From: Alphaproteobacteria bacterium | GTDB taxonomy: Bacteria > Pseudomonadota > Alphaproteobacteria > Acetobacterales > Acetobacteraceae | Reading direction: 5' to 3' | Length of the DNA stretch: 64,000 nt | NCBI GenBank assembly: GCA_016869715.1 | Contig: VGDM01000004.1 | Coordinates: forward strand, 62,001-126,000 | Shown: positions 1-8,282 of the stretch, one piece after another | Numbering within the stretch: the first letter of the stretch is position 1 | Layout: every line of letters begins with the position of its first letter | Position numbers and translations under genes: made by a program | Notes under the pieces: generated by a model | What the model was told of the DNA's origin: nothing | The model's database searches: none | The model's input: the letters and a program-made list of their open reading frames with translations, nothing else

Positions 1-174
1 CAGAAAGGCGCAGGGTACGCCATGCAGCCGCCCGGTCAGGATTTCATCCGAAGGATCACCCCAAGGGGTACGAACCTTCACCCAGTGGCGATCTTCCAGC
101 CCCTCCATGTCATAAAGCCCAGAACCGCCGATCAGGCCGATCATAGGTTGGATGCTGGGTTGAGTCTCGGTCAT
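1..174 (-). CDS. mtnP: S-methyl-5'-thioadenosine phosphorylase, 5' part only
   Basis: Only the first 58 codons lie in the window; the gene continues past the left edge. Read on the minus strand the protein opens MTETQPSIQP and then carries IGLIGGSGLYDMEGLED, the phosphate-binding start of the MTA phosphorylase/purine nucleoside phosphorylase fold, followed by a WGDPSDEI segment. The family cleaves methylthioadenosine to adenine and methylthioribose-1-phosphate in methionine salvage. Identity rests on the N-terminus alone. The start ATG is the first in frame; a small lipoprotein gene diverges upstream. Confidence 0.85.
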   Translation of the reverse strand, partial: MTETQPSIQPMIGLIGGSGLYDMEGLEDRHWVKVRTPWGDPSDEILTGRLHGVPCAFL

Positions 175-268
175 GGCAGGCATTCCGTTCAAGGCTTCAA
201 TGGGCGGGGCTTTAGCGCAGAGCGCGTTTTCATGCTAACCCCAGCGCGGATATTGAGGAGAGTGCGGC

Positions 269-391
269 ATGGCGCTCAGATGTGTGATCTTGCTGGCCCT
301 GGCGTTGGCGGCCTGCGAGAAAAGCGAAAACCAAAGCGCCTTCGGCCCGCGCGGCACGGCGCTGCCGCCGCCGGGGCTTACGCCGCCATAA
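269..391 (+). CDS. small lipoprotein, 40 aa
   Basis: This gene is too short for the ORF track. An ATG preceded by GAGGAG at 255-260 opens a 40-residue protein MALRCVILLALALAACEKSE that ends in a proline-rich tail. It has a short charged N-terminus, a hydrophobic core and a lipobox LAAC, so it should be lipidated at Cys16 and leave a mature peptide of about 25 residues. The size and layout recall LptM/YifL-type mini-lipoproteins, but I see no specific motif and do not assign it to that family. It lies in the gap between divergent mtnP and the convergent SDR; its TAA ends one base before the SDR stop codon. Confidence 0.6.
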   Translation: MALRCVILLALALAACEKSENQSAFGPRGTALPPPGLTPP

Positions 392-1135
392 TCACGTCTC
401 CGCGCCGCCATTCACCTGGATCATCTGGCCATTGACGAAGGCGCCACCGTCAGAAACCAGCATGGAGACAACTGCGGCCACTTCATGCGGCTGCCCAAGC
501 CTTCCCACCGGCACGCGCGATACCATGCTGGCGATGTGGTGATGGGATGCCTCATCATCCCGTTCCCCCGCGATGGGGCCAGGTGAGACCGCATTGGTCG
601 TGACGCCCTTGGCGCCGAATTCCTTTGCCAGCGCCTTGGTCAAGCCCCAAAGCCCATGCTTGGAAACCGAAACCGCCGCGCGGCCATTATAGCCATGAAT
701 GGCATTCATGCCGAGCAAGTTCACGATCCGCCCCCAGCCGCGATCCAACATGCCCGGCAGGCAGGCGCGGGCGAGCCACACGCTGGAATCAAGATCCACC
801 GATATCACACGGCGCCACGCCGCATCACTCATTTCCAGGAAGCGACCATCAGGGCGGAGCGCGGCGTTATTCACCAGCGCATCCACAGCGCCGAAGATGG
901 CTATGGCGTCGCGTGCAATGCGCGCGCATTCCTCGGCCACGCCAACATCGGCCATGGCAACCAAAGCCTCCACGCCGCAGGCACGCGCTTCGGCGGCAAC
1001 TTTTTCGCAAGCATCGCGATTGCGTGAGCCGTTGATAATGACATTGAACCCCATGCGCGCGAGATCGAGCGCGATGGCGCGGCCGATATTGCGGCCAGCA
1101 CCGGTGATCAAAGCGGTTTTAGCATTTTTGGTCAT
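392..1135 (-). CDS. SDR-family protein lacking the catalytic Ser and Tyr
   Basis: This 247-aa Rossmann protein resembles FabG-type short-chain dehydrogenases. The cofactor motif TGAGRNIG and the NNA motif are intact, and the C-terminal QVNGGAET tail is typical. The active site is not: where the family has SS and YxxxK, this protein reads NLLGMN and VSVSK, so the catalytic Ser and Tyr are replaced while Lys is kept. It may bind NAD(P) without reducing substrate, or use a different chemistry. There are no frameshifts, so it looks maintained rather than decayed. It lies downstream of ggt on the same strand. Confidence 0.85.
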   Translation of the reverse strand: MTKNAKTALITGAGRNIGRAIALDLARMGFNVIINGSRNRDACEKVAAEARACGVEALVAMADVGVAEECARIARDAIAIFGAVDALVNNAALRPDGRFLEMSDAAWRRVISVDLDSSVWLARACLPGMLDRGWGRIVNLLGMNAIHGYNGRAAVSVSKHGLWGLTKALAKEFGAKGVTTNAVSPGPIAGERDDEASHHHIASMVSRVPVGRLGQPHEVAAVVSMLVSDGGAFVNGQMIQVNGGAET

Positions 1136-1201
1136 GCCTTAGTCTTTTAGTTAAGCGCAAGCGAGAAGTCTACACGGGCTTTCAAGCCCCCGAAATAGCG
1201 C

Positions 1202-2815
1202 CTACCTGGCCACCGCCACACCGCCACCACCGCGCGGATCGGCGCCGCCCGCAGGCTTGCCATCACGCAGCAGAATTGCATGGGCGCGGCTCATGGTCGG
1301 GTCATAAGAAATTGGGGAATGGCGCACCTCATGTCCCAGGGCCTCGAGCGCTGCTACCACATCGCCCTGCACGCGCGCTTCGCAGAAAACCGGCCCGCCT
1401 TCGCAATGAATGCGCGGGAAGGAAACCGCCTCCACCGCTGACATGCCGAAATCAATCGCATTGATGATGGTGGTAAGCACGGCAGAAATAATCACGCTGC
1501 CGCCTGGCGCGCCCACAATCAGCCATGGCTCATCATCCTTAGTGACTATGGTGGGCACCATGCCGGTAGTGCGCGCCTTGCCCGCTGCGATGCTATTGGC
1601 GCGGCCCGGGCGCATATCAAACAGCTTCATGGCATTGTTCCAATTGAAGCCAAGACCAGGTGTCACGACACCAGCACCGGTGCCGAGTGTATGCGTGACC
1701 GAAACGCAATTCCCTGCCGCATCCCAAACAGAAAGATGCGTGGTGCACGAAGGGGGTTCGCCGACCCGCCCGCCCGGCAGCCAGCCACCCCGTATGCGCT
1801 TGACCCAGGCGGCCGCGCGGTCCTTTGACATCAGCGACTCAGTGGGCACGCTGACAAAATCCGGATCGCCTAGCGCCTCATCCCGGTCGTGATGTGCAGC
1901 TGCCATGGCGCGGGCCACCACATCATAATGCCCGGCACTGCCGGCGGGCAGCGCGCCGAGGTCGAATTGCTCCAGGATATTCAGCATGGCGATCAAAACC
2001 GCGCCCGATCCAGGTGGCGGGTTCGATGAGACCTTGTGGCCGCGATAAGTGCCGATCACGGGCGCTCTTTCGCGCACGCGATAATCGCGCAAATCATCGG
2101 CGGTGACGAAGGCGCCGTTTTGCGTGAAGTCACTGAGTATCTGACCGGCGATCTCACCGGTATAAAAATCCTGCGCGCCCCGGGTGGCAAGGCGTTCCAG
2201 CGTGCGCGCCATCTCGGCATGCACCAGCTTATCGCCCACTTCAGGCAATTGCCCTGCCCGGTTCAAATAAAGCGCGGCGCAGGCTTTGGTTTTAGTCACG
2301 CGCTGCATGCCGCTCGGCAGGCCAGGCTGGGGCTTGCGTTCCAGGAAATCCCGAAAAAAGGGCGTTACCAGCACGCCATCCCGCGCCATGGCGATGGCGG
2401 GCGCCAGCAGATCGGCCCAATCCATGGTGCAAAACTGCGCGTGGAAATGTGCAAAGCCGGCCACCGTACCGGGGGTCATGATGGCGGTATAGCCAAGCTC
2501 TGCCCGGTGATCGTCAAATAGCGCATAGCCAGAGATTTCGGATTTGCCCTTGCTATCGGCGGCCCACATATCGGCGCGCACCTTAGCGCCAGCGCGGGCG
2601 TGGAAATCAATCATGCCCTGGCGGCCGGTTTTGGCGTCGCGGAATTGCAAAGTGCCCATGCCGCCAATGCCGCACATGAAGGGGTCTTGCACCATTTGGC
2701 AAAAGGCGGTGGCGACCGCCGCATCAAAGGCATTGCCGCCTCTGCGCAGAACCTCGGCCCCAACATCCGCGGCGCGGGGCTGCGGGCAAACGACGATGCC
2801 TTTGATCTTGGCCAT
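1202..2815 (-). CDS. ggt: gamma-glutamyltransferase
   Basis: This is an Ntn hydrolase of 537 aa. The self-processing and catalytic nucleophile is the first Thr of TTHLSV (about residue 358), followed by WDAAGNCVS, and the oxyanion-hole motif GAPGGS is present further on. The family cleaves or transfers the gamma-glutamyl group of glutathione. The start was moved from 3076 to the ATG of MAKIKGIVV because GGAGGA sits six bases upstream and homology begins there; the upstream extension is low-complexity and would overlap the divergent gene. No signal peptide is evident, so a cytoplasmic role (gamma-glutamyl catabolism) is possible. Confidence 0.9.
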   Translation of the reverse strand: MAKIKGIVVCPQPRAADVGAEVLRRGGNAFDAAVATAFCQMVQDPFMCGIGGMGTLQFRDAKTGRQGMIDFHARAGAKVRADMWAADSKGKSEISGYALFDDHRAELGYTAIMTPGTVAGFAHFHAQFCTMDWADLLAPAIAMARDGVLVTPFFRDFLERKPQPGLPSGMQRVTKTKACAALYLNRAGQLPEVGDKLVHAEMARTLERLATRGAQDFYTGEIAGQILSDFTQNGAFVTADDLRDYRVRERAPVIGTYRGHKVSSNPPPGSGAVLIAMLNILEQFDLGALPAGSAGHYDVVARAMAAAHHDRDEALGDPDFVSVPTESLMSKDRAAAWVKRIRGGWLPGGRVGEPPSCTTHLSVWDAAGNCVSVTHTLGTGAGVVTPGLGFNWNNAMKLFDMRPGRANSIAAGKARTTGMVPTIVTKDDEPWLIVGAPGGSVIISAVLTTIINAIDFGMSAVEAVSFPRIHCEGGPVFCEARVQGDVVAALEALGHEVRHSPISYDPTMSRAHAILLRDGKPAGGADPRGGGGVAVAR

Positions 2816-2907
2816 ACTGAATCCTCCAATTGGGATCATCGCAGCACGAAGCGGGGCGATGCGCCATGGTGCTTGACGGAACGCGGCGCACAGGCAGCAT
2901 GGGCGGC
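2816..2907. promoter_or_regulatory. divergent intergenic region ggt / mmgE-prpD
   Basis: These 92 bases separate two divergent genes and must hold both promoters if the chosen starts are right. The ggt Shine-Dalgarno GGAGGA (minus strand) lies at its left end. I could not single out convincing -35/-10 pairs. Confidence 0.35.
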
Positions 2908-4275
2908 ATGACAGATAGTGCTGAAACCATTTTGCTCGGCCATGTTTTGGTAACGCCGGAGGCCGCCATTCCCGAAGCAGCGTGGGATGCGGCGCGCATC
3001 TTTCTGCTGGATGGCCTCGCGGTCGGGGTCGCGGGCATGGCGCATGCGGCGCGCGCCAGTTTGCTGGCGGCGGCACGCGGCTGGGGCGCTGGGGAGGAAG
3101 CGCGCCTCTGGGGTGATGGCGCGCTGCTGCCGGCGTCTCAGGCAGCCTTCGTGAATGCGTTTCAGGCGCATGCGCTGGAATTTGACGCCATCCATGAAGC
3201 CGCCGTGGTGCATGCCATGACGCCCACCGTGTCTGCCGCCTTGGCCGAGGCGGAACGGCAAAGCGGCTTGGGCCAGACGGTTTCGGGTGCGCGCTTCATG
3301 GCGGCGGTGATCCTGGGGCTTGATCTCGCTTGCACCATTGGCGCGGCAGCACGAGGCCCGATGCGCTTCTTCCGGCCCGCAACGGCGGGGATGTTTGGCG
3401 CTTATGGCGCGGTGGCGCGGCTGCGCGGGTTTGACCTCGCCACGGCATCGGCCGGTGCGGGGCTTTTGCTCGGGCAGCTGCCGGGGACCATGCAGGCGCA
3501 TGCGGAAGGGTCCATGGCGCTGCCGGTGCAAATGGGATTCGCTGCCATGGCAGGGCTGCGCGCGGCGGATTTGGCGGCAGCGGGCGCGGCTGGCCCGGCG
3601 CAATGGCTGACCGGTCCCTTTGGCTTTCTGAAGCTGACGGAACCGAAACATGATTTGGCGCCGGGCTTGGCCGCACTTGGCAGCAATTGGCAGGTGACGC
3701 GGCTCGCGCATAAACCCTTTCCCTCGGGCAGGTTGACGCATCCTGCGATTGATGGCGCGCAGCGGTTGATGGCGGCGCATGGGATCGCTGCGGGCGACGT
3801 TGCGGCGGTGCGGCTTTATTTGCCACCGCTTGCGATGCGTCTGGTGGGTCGGCCCATCAAGCCTGATCTGACCGGCAATTACGTGCGGCTCTGCCTGCCC
3901 TATGTGGTGGCGCGCACGCTGCTTTCGGGCAGTGTTGGGCTTGGTGATTTTTCCGACGCCTTGCTGCGCGATCCGGCGACGCATGCGCTGGCGGCGCGCG
4001 TTACCTTGCTCGGCGATGGCACTACCGATGAAAATGCCGTGGTGCCGCAGCGTGTGGAAATCACCTTGCGTGACGGGAAAACGCTGGATCAGCACGTGGA
4101 AGCCGCCTTGGGAAGCCCAGAAAACCCTCTGCCGCGTGCGGCGCAGATTGCCAAGGTCAGCGCTTGTTTCGCCGGTATTCTGCCCGAGGATCGCGCGGAT
4201 GTCTTGATCCGCGCGATTGAGGCGCTGCATGCGGCGCCGGATGCAGCATCCTTGGGTGCGCTGCTCCGCGGCTAG
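2908..4275 (+). CDS. MmgE/PrpD family protein
   Basis: This 455-aa protein belongs to the MmgE/PrpD family (2-methylcitrate dehydratase and iminodisuccinate epimerase relatives). Recognisable features are the early LDGLAVGVAGM segment, the FDAIHEAAVVHAMTPTVSAA region and the KPFPSGRLTHPAIDG motif. Substrate cannot be read from sequence; without prpB/prpC nearby, a methylcitrate role is unsupported. The start at MTDSAET is preferred over upstream ATGs (2830, 2866, 2899) because family similarity starts there. Its TAG stop lies in the terminal CTAG of a dispersed repeat, so the last codons may have been altered by insertion. Confidence 0.85.
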   Translation: MTDSAETILLGHVLVTPEAAIPEAAWDAARIFLLDGLAVGVAGMAHAARASLLAAARGWGAGEEARLWGDGALLPASQAAFVNAFQAHALEFDAIHEAAVVHAMTPTVSAALAEAERQSGLGQTVSGARFMAAVILGLDLACTIGAAARGPMRFFRPATAGMFGAYGAVARLRGFDLATASAGAGLLLGQLPGTMQAHAEGSMALPVQMGFAAMAGLRAADLAAAGAAGPAQWLTGPFGFLKLTEPKHDLAPGLAALGSNWQVTRLAHKPFPSGRLTHPAIDGAQRLMAAHGIAAGDVAAVRLYLPPLAMRLVGRPIKPDLTGNYVRLCLPYVVARTLLSGSVGLGDFSDALLRDPATHALAARVTLLGDGTTDENAVVPQRVEITLRDGKTLDQHVEAALGSPENPLPRAAQIAKVSACFAGILPEDRADVLIRAIEALHAAPDAASLGALLRG

Positions 4276-4378
4276 AGCGTGTTGCGTTCACACGTGTTCA
4301 CGCCACATGCTCTACCCCGTTGTTTTTCGGGTATCTTCACACGTTCAGATTTTCCATCTGAACGTGATCTGCTCTAGA
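4272..4378 (+). repeat. 107-bp dispersed repeat, copy 1, CTAG-ended
   Basis: This copy begins CTAGAGCGTGTTGCGTTCAC and ends GAACGTGATCTGCTCTAGA, giving 7-bp terminal inverted repeats CTAGAGC/GCTCTAG. A second copy in the opposite orientation is at 33286-33392; both are 107 bp and most positions match. It also has an internal inverted repeat (GTTCAGAT/ATCTGAAC). It encodes no protein. The terminal CTAGs supply the stop codons of both flanking convergent genes. Confidence 0.85.
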
Positions 4379-5462
4379 TCGCGCTATTCACACCCAAGCG
4401 CTTCGCCGTTTGCAGAATATTCGCCCAAGTATCGGGCGGCAGCGGCACGCCATCAGCCAGCCGTTCCGCGCGGCGTGTCGCTTCCGGCTCACCGGGCAGC
4501 AGCACCGGCGCGTCAGGATTGGCCGGGCGCGTTTCCGAAACCCAAGCGGCATAAGCCAGGCCCATGCGTTCAAACTCTGCCTGGGTGCCGAAATGCTTGG
4601 GCGAGATGAAAATCGACAGCATGCCATTGGCAATACGAGAACGTTCCGGAACCCGGCCGCTGGTCCCGCCCGCGGTCAGGCAGCCCGCCAGCATTTCACA
4701 CATGAAGGCGAGGCCCGACCCCTTGTGCTCACCAAAGGCGCGAATGGCACCTGTGCCTTTCGAAACATCGCGCGGGCCGAGCGTGTCATAAGGCCCGTAT
4801 AGCGTGTGCGGGTCAGTCGAAAGCCGGCCATCGGCTTCAATCAGCGCACCTTGCGGCAGCGCCTTGCCGCCTGATGACGCCACCAGCACCTTGCCCTCCG
4901 CCACAACCGATGTCGCGAAATCCAGCAGAATGGGCCGGCCCGGCAAGGGTGCACCGATCGAAACCGGATTGGTCGAAAAGCGCCGTTCCACCCCGCCAAA
5001 GGGGGCGACAAGGGTCGAGCCCGCGACATTGACGAAATGGATCGAAATCAAGCCCTGTTCCATCGCCTGTTCGGCATAGGCACCCACGCGGCCAATATGC
5101 CCGGCATTACGAAGCGCTGTGATGCAAACACCATTTTTGACCGCGCGCTTGATGCCAAAATCCACCGCCTGGGGTGCCACTGTCTGCCCAAAACCCCATT
5201 TGCCATCAATCACCGCAAACGCGCCGCCATCCGTCACCACATCGGCGGTCTGGCCCTTCAGCACATAGCCCGCTTCCAGCCATTCCACGTAACGCGGCAC
5301 GCGCACCACGCCGTGGCTGTCATGCCCGGCGAGATTGGCATCCACCAAATGGCGGCTGATGCGGCGCGATTCCGGGCCATCACAACCGGCGGCCTGAAAA
5401 ACATTGACGACCAGGCCATCCAGCGCTTCGGCATTGATCATCTCATAGGGGGTGGTGCCCAT
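4374..5462 (-). CDS. Ldh family oxidoreductase (malate/L-lactate dehydrogenase type 2)
   Basis: This 362-aa protein belongs to the Ldh_2/YlbC/ComC family of NAD(P)-dependent 2-hydroxyacid dehydrogenases, unrelated to the classical LDH fold. Diagnostic segments are DANLAGHDSHGVVRVPRY near residue 45, the cofactor-binding FSTNPVSIGAP and DFATSVVAEGKV, and GEHKGSGLAFMCEML. Substrates in the family include malate, L-lactate, ureidoglycolate, sulfolactate and sugar-acid derivatives. It is the last gene of the ABC-transporter/SDR run, 55 bases after the SDR, which favours oxidation of an imported polyol or sugar acid. Its TAG stop is provided by the end of the dispersed repeat. Confidence 0.85.
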   Translation of the reverse strand: MGTTPYEMINAEALDGLVVNVFQAAGCDGPESRRISRHLVDANLAGHDSHGVVRVPRYVEWLEAGYVLKGQTADVVTDGGAFAVIDGKWGFGQTVAPQAVDFGIKRAVKNGVCITALRNAGHIGRVGAYAEQAMEQGLISIHFVNVAGSTLVAPFGGVERRFSTNPVSIGAPLPGRPILLDFATSVVAEGKVLVASSGGKALPQGALIEADGRLSTDPHTLYGPYDTLGPRDVSKGTGAIRAFGEHKGSGLAFMCEMLAGCLTAGGTSGRVPERSRIANGMLSIFISPKHFGTQAEFERMGLAYAAWVSETRPANPDAPVLLPGEPEATRRAERLADGVPLPPDTWANILQTAKRLGVNSAI

Positions 5463-5517
5463 CAGTCGAACTCCGCAAAAGGAAAGCGCGCTGAGAGCAT
5501 GGCTCGGCGCGGCACAA

Positions 5518-6276
5518 TTACATGGCGGCGATCTTCTTCGCCTGCGGCGCCAGCAGCCGCATGTAGGTCGGCGTCACCAGCATTTCAGTGATATTGGCGC
5601 GCGCCGGCATGGTGGCGACAAAAAGCGCTGCGGCTGCCAGGTCTTCTGGTTGCAGCAGGCGTTCAATATCTTCCTGCGGCACGGGTTCAGGCCGGTTCTT
5701 CAGAATATCGGTCGCGACTTCGCCCGGGCAGATGCAGCAGGAACGGATATTGTGGATGCCGTTTTCCTGATTGATGTTTTGCGAAAGCGCCACAAACCCA
5801 TGCTTCGCCGCCGTATAACCAGGCCCGGAGAGGAAGGAGACATTTTTCCCCGCCATGGAGGCGATTTGGATGATATGCCCGCCGCCACGTTTCCTCATGC
5901 CAGGCAGCACTGCGACCGAGGTGAAGAACGGCGCGGTCAGATTGCCATCCACCAGGCTGCGAATGGCTTCCGGCGTCAATTGATGCAGATAGCGCTTGGG
6001 CAGATTGACCCCCGCATTATTCACCAGAATATCCGGCCCACCGATGGCGCTTTCCACCTTGGCGAGTGCGCTTGCCACCTGCTTTTCATCGGTCAGATCG
6101 GCCGGCACAATCACCGCGCCGCTGCCGATCATCTTCGCGGTTTCCTCGAGCGGTGGGACGCGTCGGCCGGTCAGTGCAACCTTCGCTCCTTCGGCGGCGA
6201 ATGAAATGGCAATCGCGCGGCCAATGCCGCTGCCGGCACCGGTGATCCAGGCGGTTTTTCCTTGAAGGCGTTTCAT
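5518..6276 (-). CDS. SDR-family oxidoreductase
   Basis: This is a classical short-chain dehydrogenase of 252 aa with TGAGSGIG cofactor motif, NNAG, active-site Ser in QIASMAG and YTAAK. The C-terminus (TYMRLLAPQAKKIAAM) is longer than FabG and lacks the usual DGG tail. The ATG at 6276 shares its A with the TGA stop of the upstream ATPase gene (TGATG), so translation is probably coupled; the ORF track uses the GTG one codon earlier. Position at the end of a sugar-type ABC operon suggests it oxidises the imported compound. Confidence 0.88.
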   Translation of the reverse strand: MKRLQGKTAWITGAGSGIGRAIAISFAAEGAKVALTGRRVPPLEETAKMIGSGAVIVPADLTDEKQVASALAKVESAIGGPDILVNNAGVNLPKRYLHQLTPEAIRSLVDGNLTAPFFTSVAVLPGMRKRGGGHIIQIASMAGKNVSFLSGPGYTAAKHGFVALSQNINQENGIHNIRSCCICPGEVATDILKNRPEPVPQEDIERLLQPEDLAAAALFVATMPARANITEMLVTPTYMRLLAPQAKKIAAM

Positions 6277-7376
6277 CACAGAACCTTGTCAGAGGTGGAA
6301 TCAATCAGGTGCATCTGATCCATATGCGCAATCAGCGATAGTGGCGCGCCGACGGCAGCCGGTGTTGCTGGATCAAGCCGGGCCGAAACCTCGCTGCCAT
6401 CAAGCTTGAAATGCACCAGAGTTTCCATGCCCATGGGCTCGATCACCTCAGGCCGTAATGTGATGGGCGCGGTATTGGATTTGTCTGTCGGCTTGTCATC
6501 CGTGAGGTGTTCCGGGCGGATGCCGAACAGCACATCCTTGCCGGCATGCGCCTGATAGCGCGCCGTGCGCGCCGCCGGCACATCGAGCATAATGCCCTGC
6601 GGCAGATGCAGGCGGAGCGCCCCAGAAGCCTGTTCCAGCTTGGCAGGGATGAAATTCATCGCCGGGCTGCCGATGAAGCCGGCCACAAATTTCGTTGCCG
6701 GGTTGTGATACAGCTCCTGCGGCGGCCCGACCTGTTCGATAATGCCGTGATTCATCACCACCACGCGGTCCGCCAAGGTCATGGCTTCCACCTGGTCGTG
6801 GGTGACATAAACCGTGGTGGTATTCACGGTCTGATGCACTTTCTTGATTTCCGTGCGCATCTGCACGCGCAGCTTGGCATCAAGGTTGGAAAGCGGTTCG
6901 TCGAACAGGAACACCTTGGGATCGCGCACAATGGCGCGGCCCATCGCCACACGCTGGCGCTGCCCGCCTGATAGCGCCTTTGGCTTGCGATCCAGAAGCA
7001 GCGTGATGTCCAGAATGCGCGCGGCTTCCTTCACGCGGCGATCAATCTCCGCCTTGGGGAATTTCCTGAGCATCAGGCCGAAGGCCATGTTGTCGTACAC
7101 ACTCATATGCGGATAAAGCGCGTAATTCTGGAACACCATGGCAATGTCGCGGTCGCGCGGCGGGATGTCATTCACCACCGTGCCGCCAATGGCGATATCG
7201 CCTGAGGTGATTTCCTCCAGCCCCGCAATCATGCGGAGCGTGGTGGATTTGCCGCAGCCTGAAGGCCCGACCAGCACGACGAATTCATGATCGTCGATGT
7301 CAAGGTCGATGCCTTTCACCGCCTGAACACCGCCTTCAAAGGCCTTGACGATTTTGCGAAGCGATACCTGAGCCAT
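6276..7376 (-). CDS. ABC transporter ATP-binding protein, MalK/UgpC type
   Basis: This 366-aa ATPase belongs to the carbohydrate-uptake CUT1 family. It has Walker [10 protein letters not shown], signature [14 protein letters not shown], Walker [14 protein letters not shown] and switch His in VTHDQVEAM, followed by a C-terminal TOBE-like domain ([19 protein letters not shown]). It powers the two permeases encoded just upstream. It starts six bases after the MalG-like gene and its stop overlaps the next start. The exact sugar or polyol cannot be inferred. Confidence 0.93.
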   Translation of the reverse strand: MAQVSLRKIVKAFEGGVQAVKGIDLDIDDHEFVVLVGPSGCGKSTTLRMIAGLEEITSGDIAIGGTVVNDIPPRDRDIAMVFQNYALYPHMSVYDNMAFGLMLRKFPKAEIDRRVKEAARILDITLLLDRKPKALSGGQRQRVAMGRAIVRDPKVFLFDEPLSNLDAKLRVQMRTEIKKVHQTVNTTTVYVTHDQVEAMTLADRVVVMNHGIIEQVGPPQELYHNPATKFVAGFIGSPAMNFIPAKLEQASGALRLHLPQGIMLDVPAARTARYQAHAGKDVLFGIRPEHLTDDKPTDKSNTAPITLRPEVIEPMGMETLVHFKLDGSEVSARLDPATPAAVGAPLSLIAHMDQMHLIDSTSDKVL

Positions 7377-7382
7377 GTTCGA

Positions 7383-8282
7383 TCAACCCTTGGTCGCGCC
7401 AGCGGTCAGGCCGGCGATGTAGTAATCCATGAGGAAGGCGTAGACGATTACGGGTGGCAGCGCGGCCAGCAAGGCGCCTGCGGTGATTTGTCCCCAGATG
7501 AAAACATCCCCGCGCACCAGCTGCGATACAACGCCGATGGTGAGCGGCATCTGATCCGGTGTGGTGATGAAGGCCGTTGGATAGACAAAGGCCGCCCAGG
7601 AAACCGTGAAGGCGAAGATTGTCGCAGCAATAATGCCAGGCAGCGCCACGGGCACGAAGATCTTGAGCAGCATTTGCGGCCACGTAGCGCCATCAATCAG
7701 CGCCGCCTCATCCAACTCCTTGGGGATGGAGGCAAAATAGCCAATCATGATCCAGGTGCAGAAAGGCACCGTCAGGGTCGGATAGACCAGCACCAGCCCC
7801 CAGATGGAATTGAGCAAGCCAAGCCCGCCAACAATCTGATAGAGCGGAATGAACAGCAGCGTATCCGGCACCAGATAGGTCAGGAAGACGCCAGTGGCCA
7901 AAACCTGGCTGCCCCAGAAGCGCATGCGCGCCAGCGCGAAGGCCGCCATGATGGAAATCACCATCGTCAAGGCCACAACCACCAGGGTCACGATCACGCT
8001 ATTGATGAAGAAGCCCTGGAACAGCGAATTGGTGATTAGCTCCCAGTAATTCTCCAGCGTGGGATTGCGGACAATCCAGGGATTACCCTTTTGATCTGCA
8101 ATCTCGCCACTGGTCTTAAGGCTGGTGATCAGCATATAGACCGGCGGCGTCAGCAGAATAATCGCTGAAAAGATCAGCGAAATATAAGCCCAGATCAGCG
8201 CCCAGCGCCGTTCCGAACGGAGCGATCCTGCCTTGCCATAAAAGCTCGGCATATCGCGATTGGTTGCCACGGTCGCGGACAT
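7383..8282 (-). CDS. ABC transporter permease, MalG type
   Basis: This 299-aa inner-membrane permease has about six hydrophobic segments, beginning with an N-terminal helix (WALIWAYISLIFSAIILL) and a periplasmic loop. The EAA loop that contacts the ATPase is visible as DEAALIDGATWPQML near residue 200. It pairs with the MalF-type permease upstream; the two genes share one base in a TAATG stop/start overlap at 8282. The family imports mono-, oligosaccharides or polyols. Confidence 0.93.
   Translation of the reverse strand: MSATVATNRDMPSFYGKAGSLRSERRWALIWAYISLIFSAIILLTPPVYMLITSLKTSGEIADQKGNPWIVRNPTLENYWELITNSLFQGFFINSVIVTLVVVALTMVISIMAAFALARMRFWGSQVLATGVFLTYLVPDTLLFIPLYQIVGGLGLLNSIWGLVLVYPTLTVPFCTWIMIGYFASIPKELDEAALIDGATWPQMLLKIFVPVALPGIIAATIFAFTVSWAAFVYPTAFITTPDQMPLTIGVVSQLVRGDVFIWGQITAGALLAALPPVIVYAFLMDYYIAGLTAGATKG

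Noticed and set aside
1176-1189. GGGCTTTCAAGCCC palindrome between ggt and the SDR gene
   Set aside because: The stem is only five to six bases with no T-run; too weak to call a terminator.
2836-4230. 464-aa minus-strand ORF opposite the MmgE/PrpD gene
   Set aside because: Arg/His-rich composition with no family features; it is the antisense shadow of a well-supported gene.
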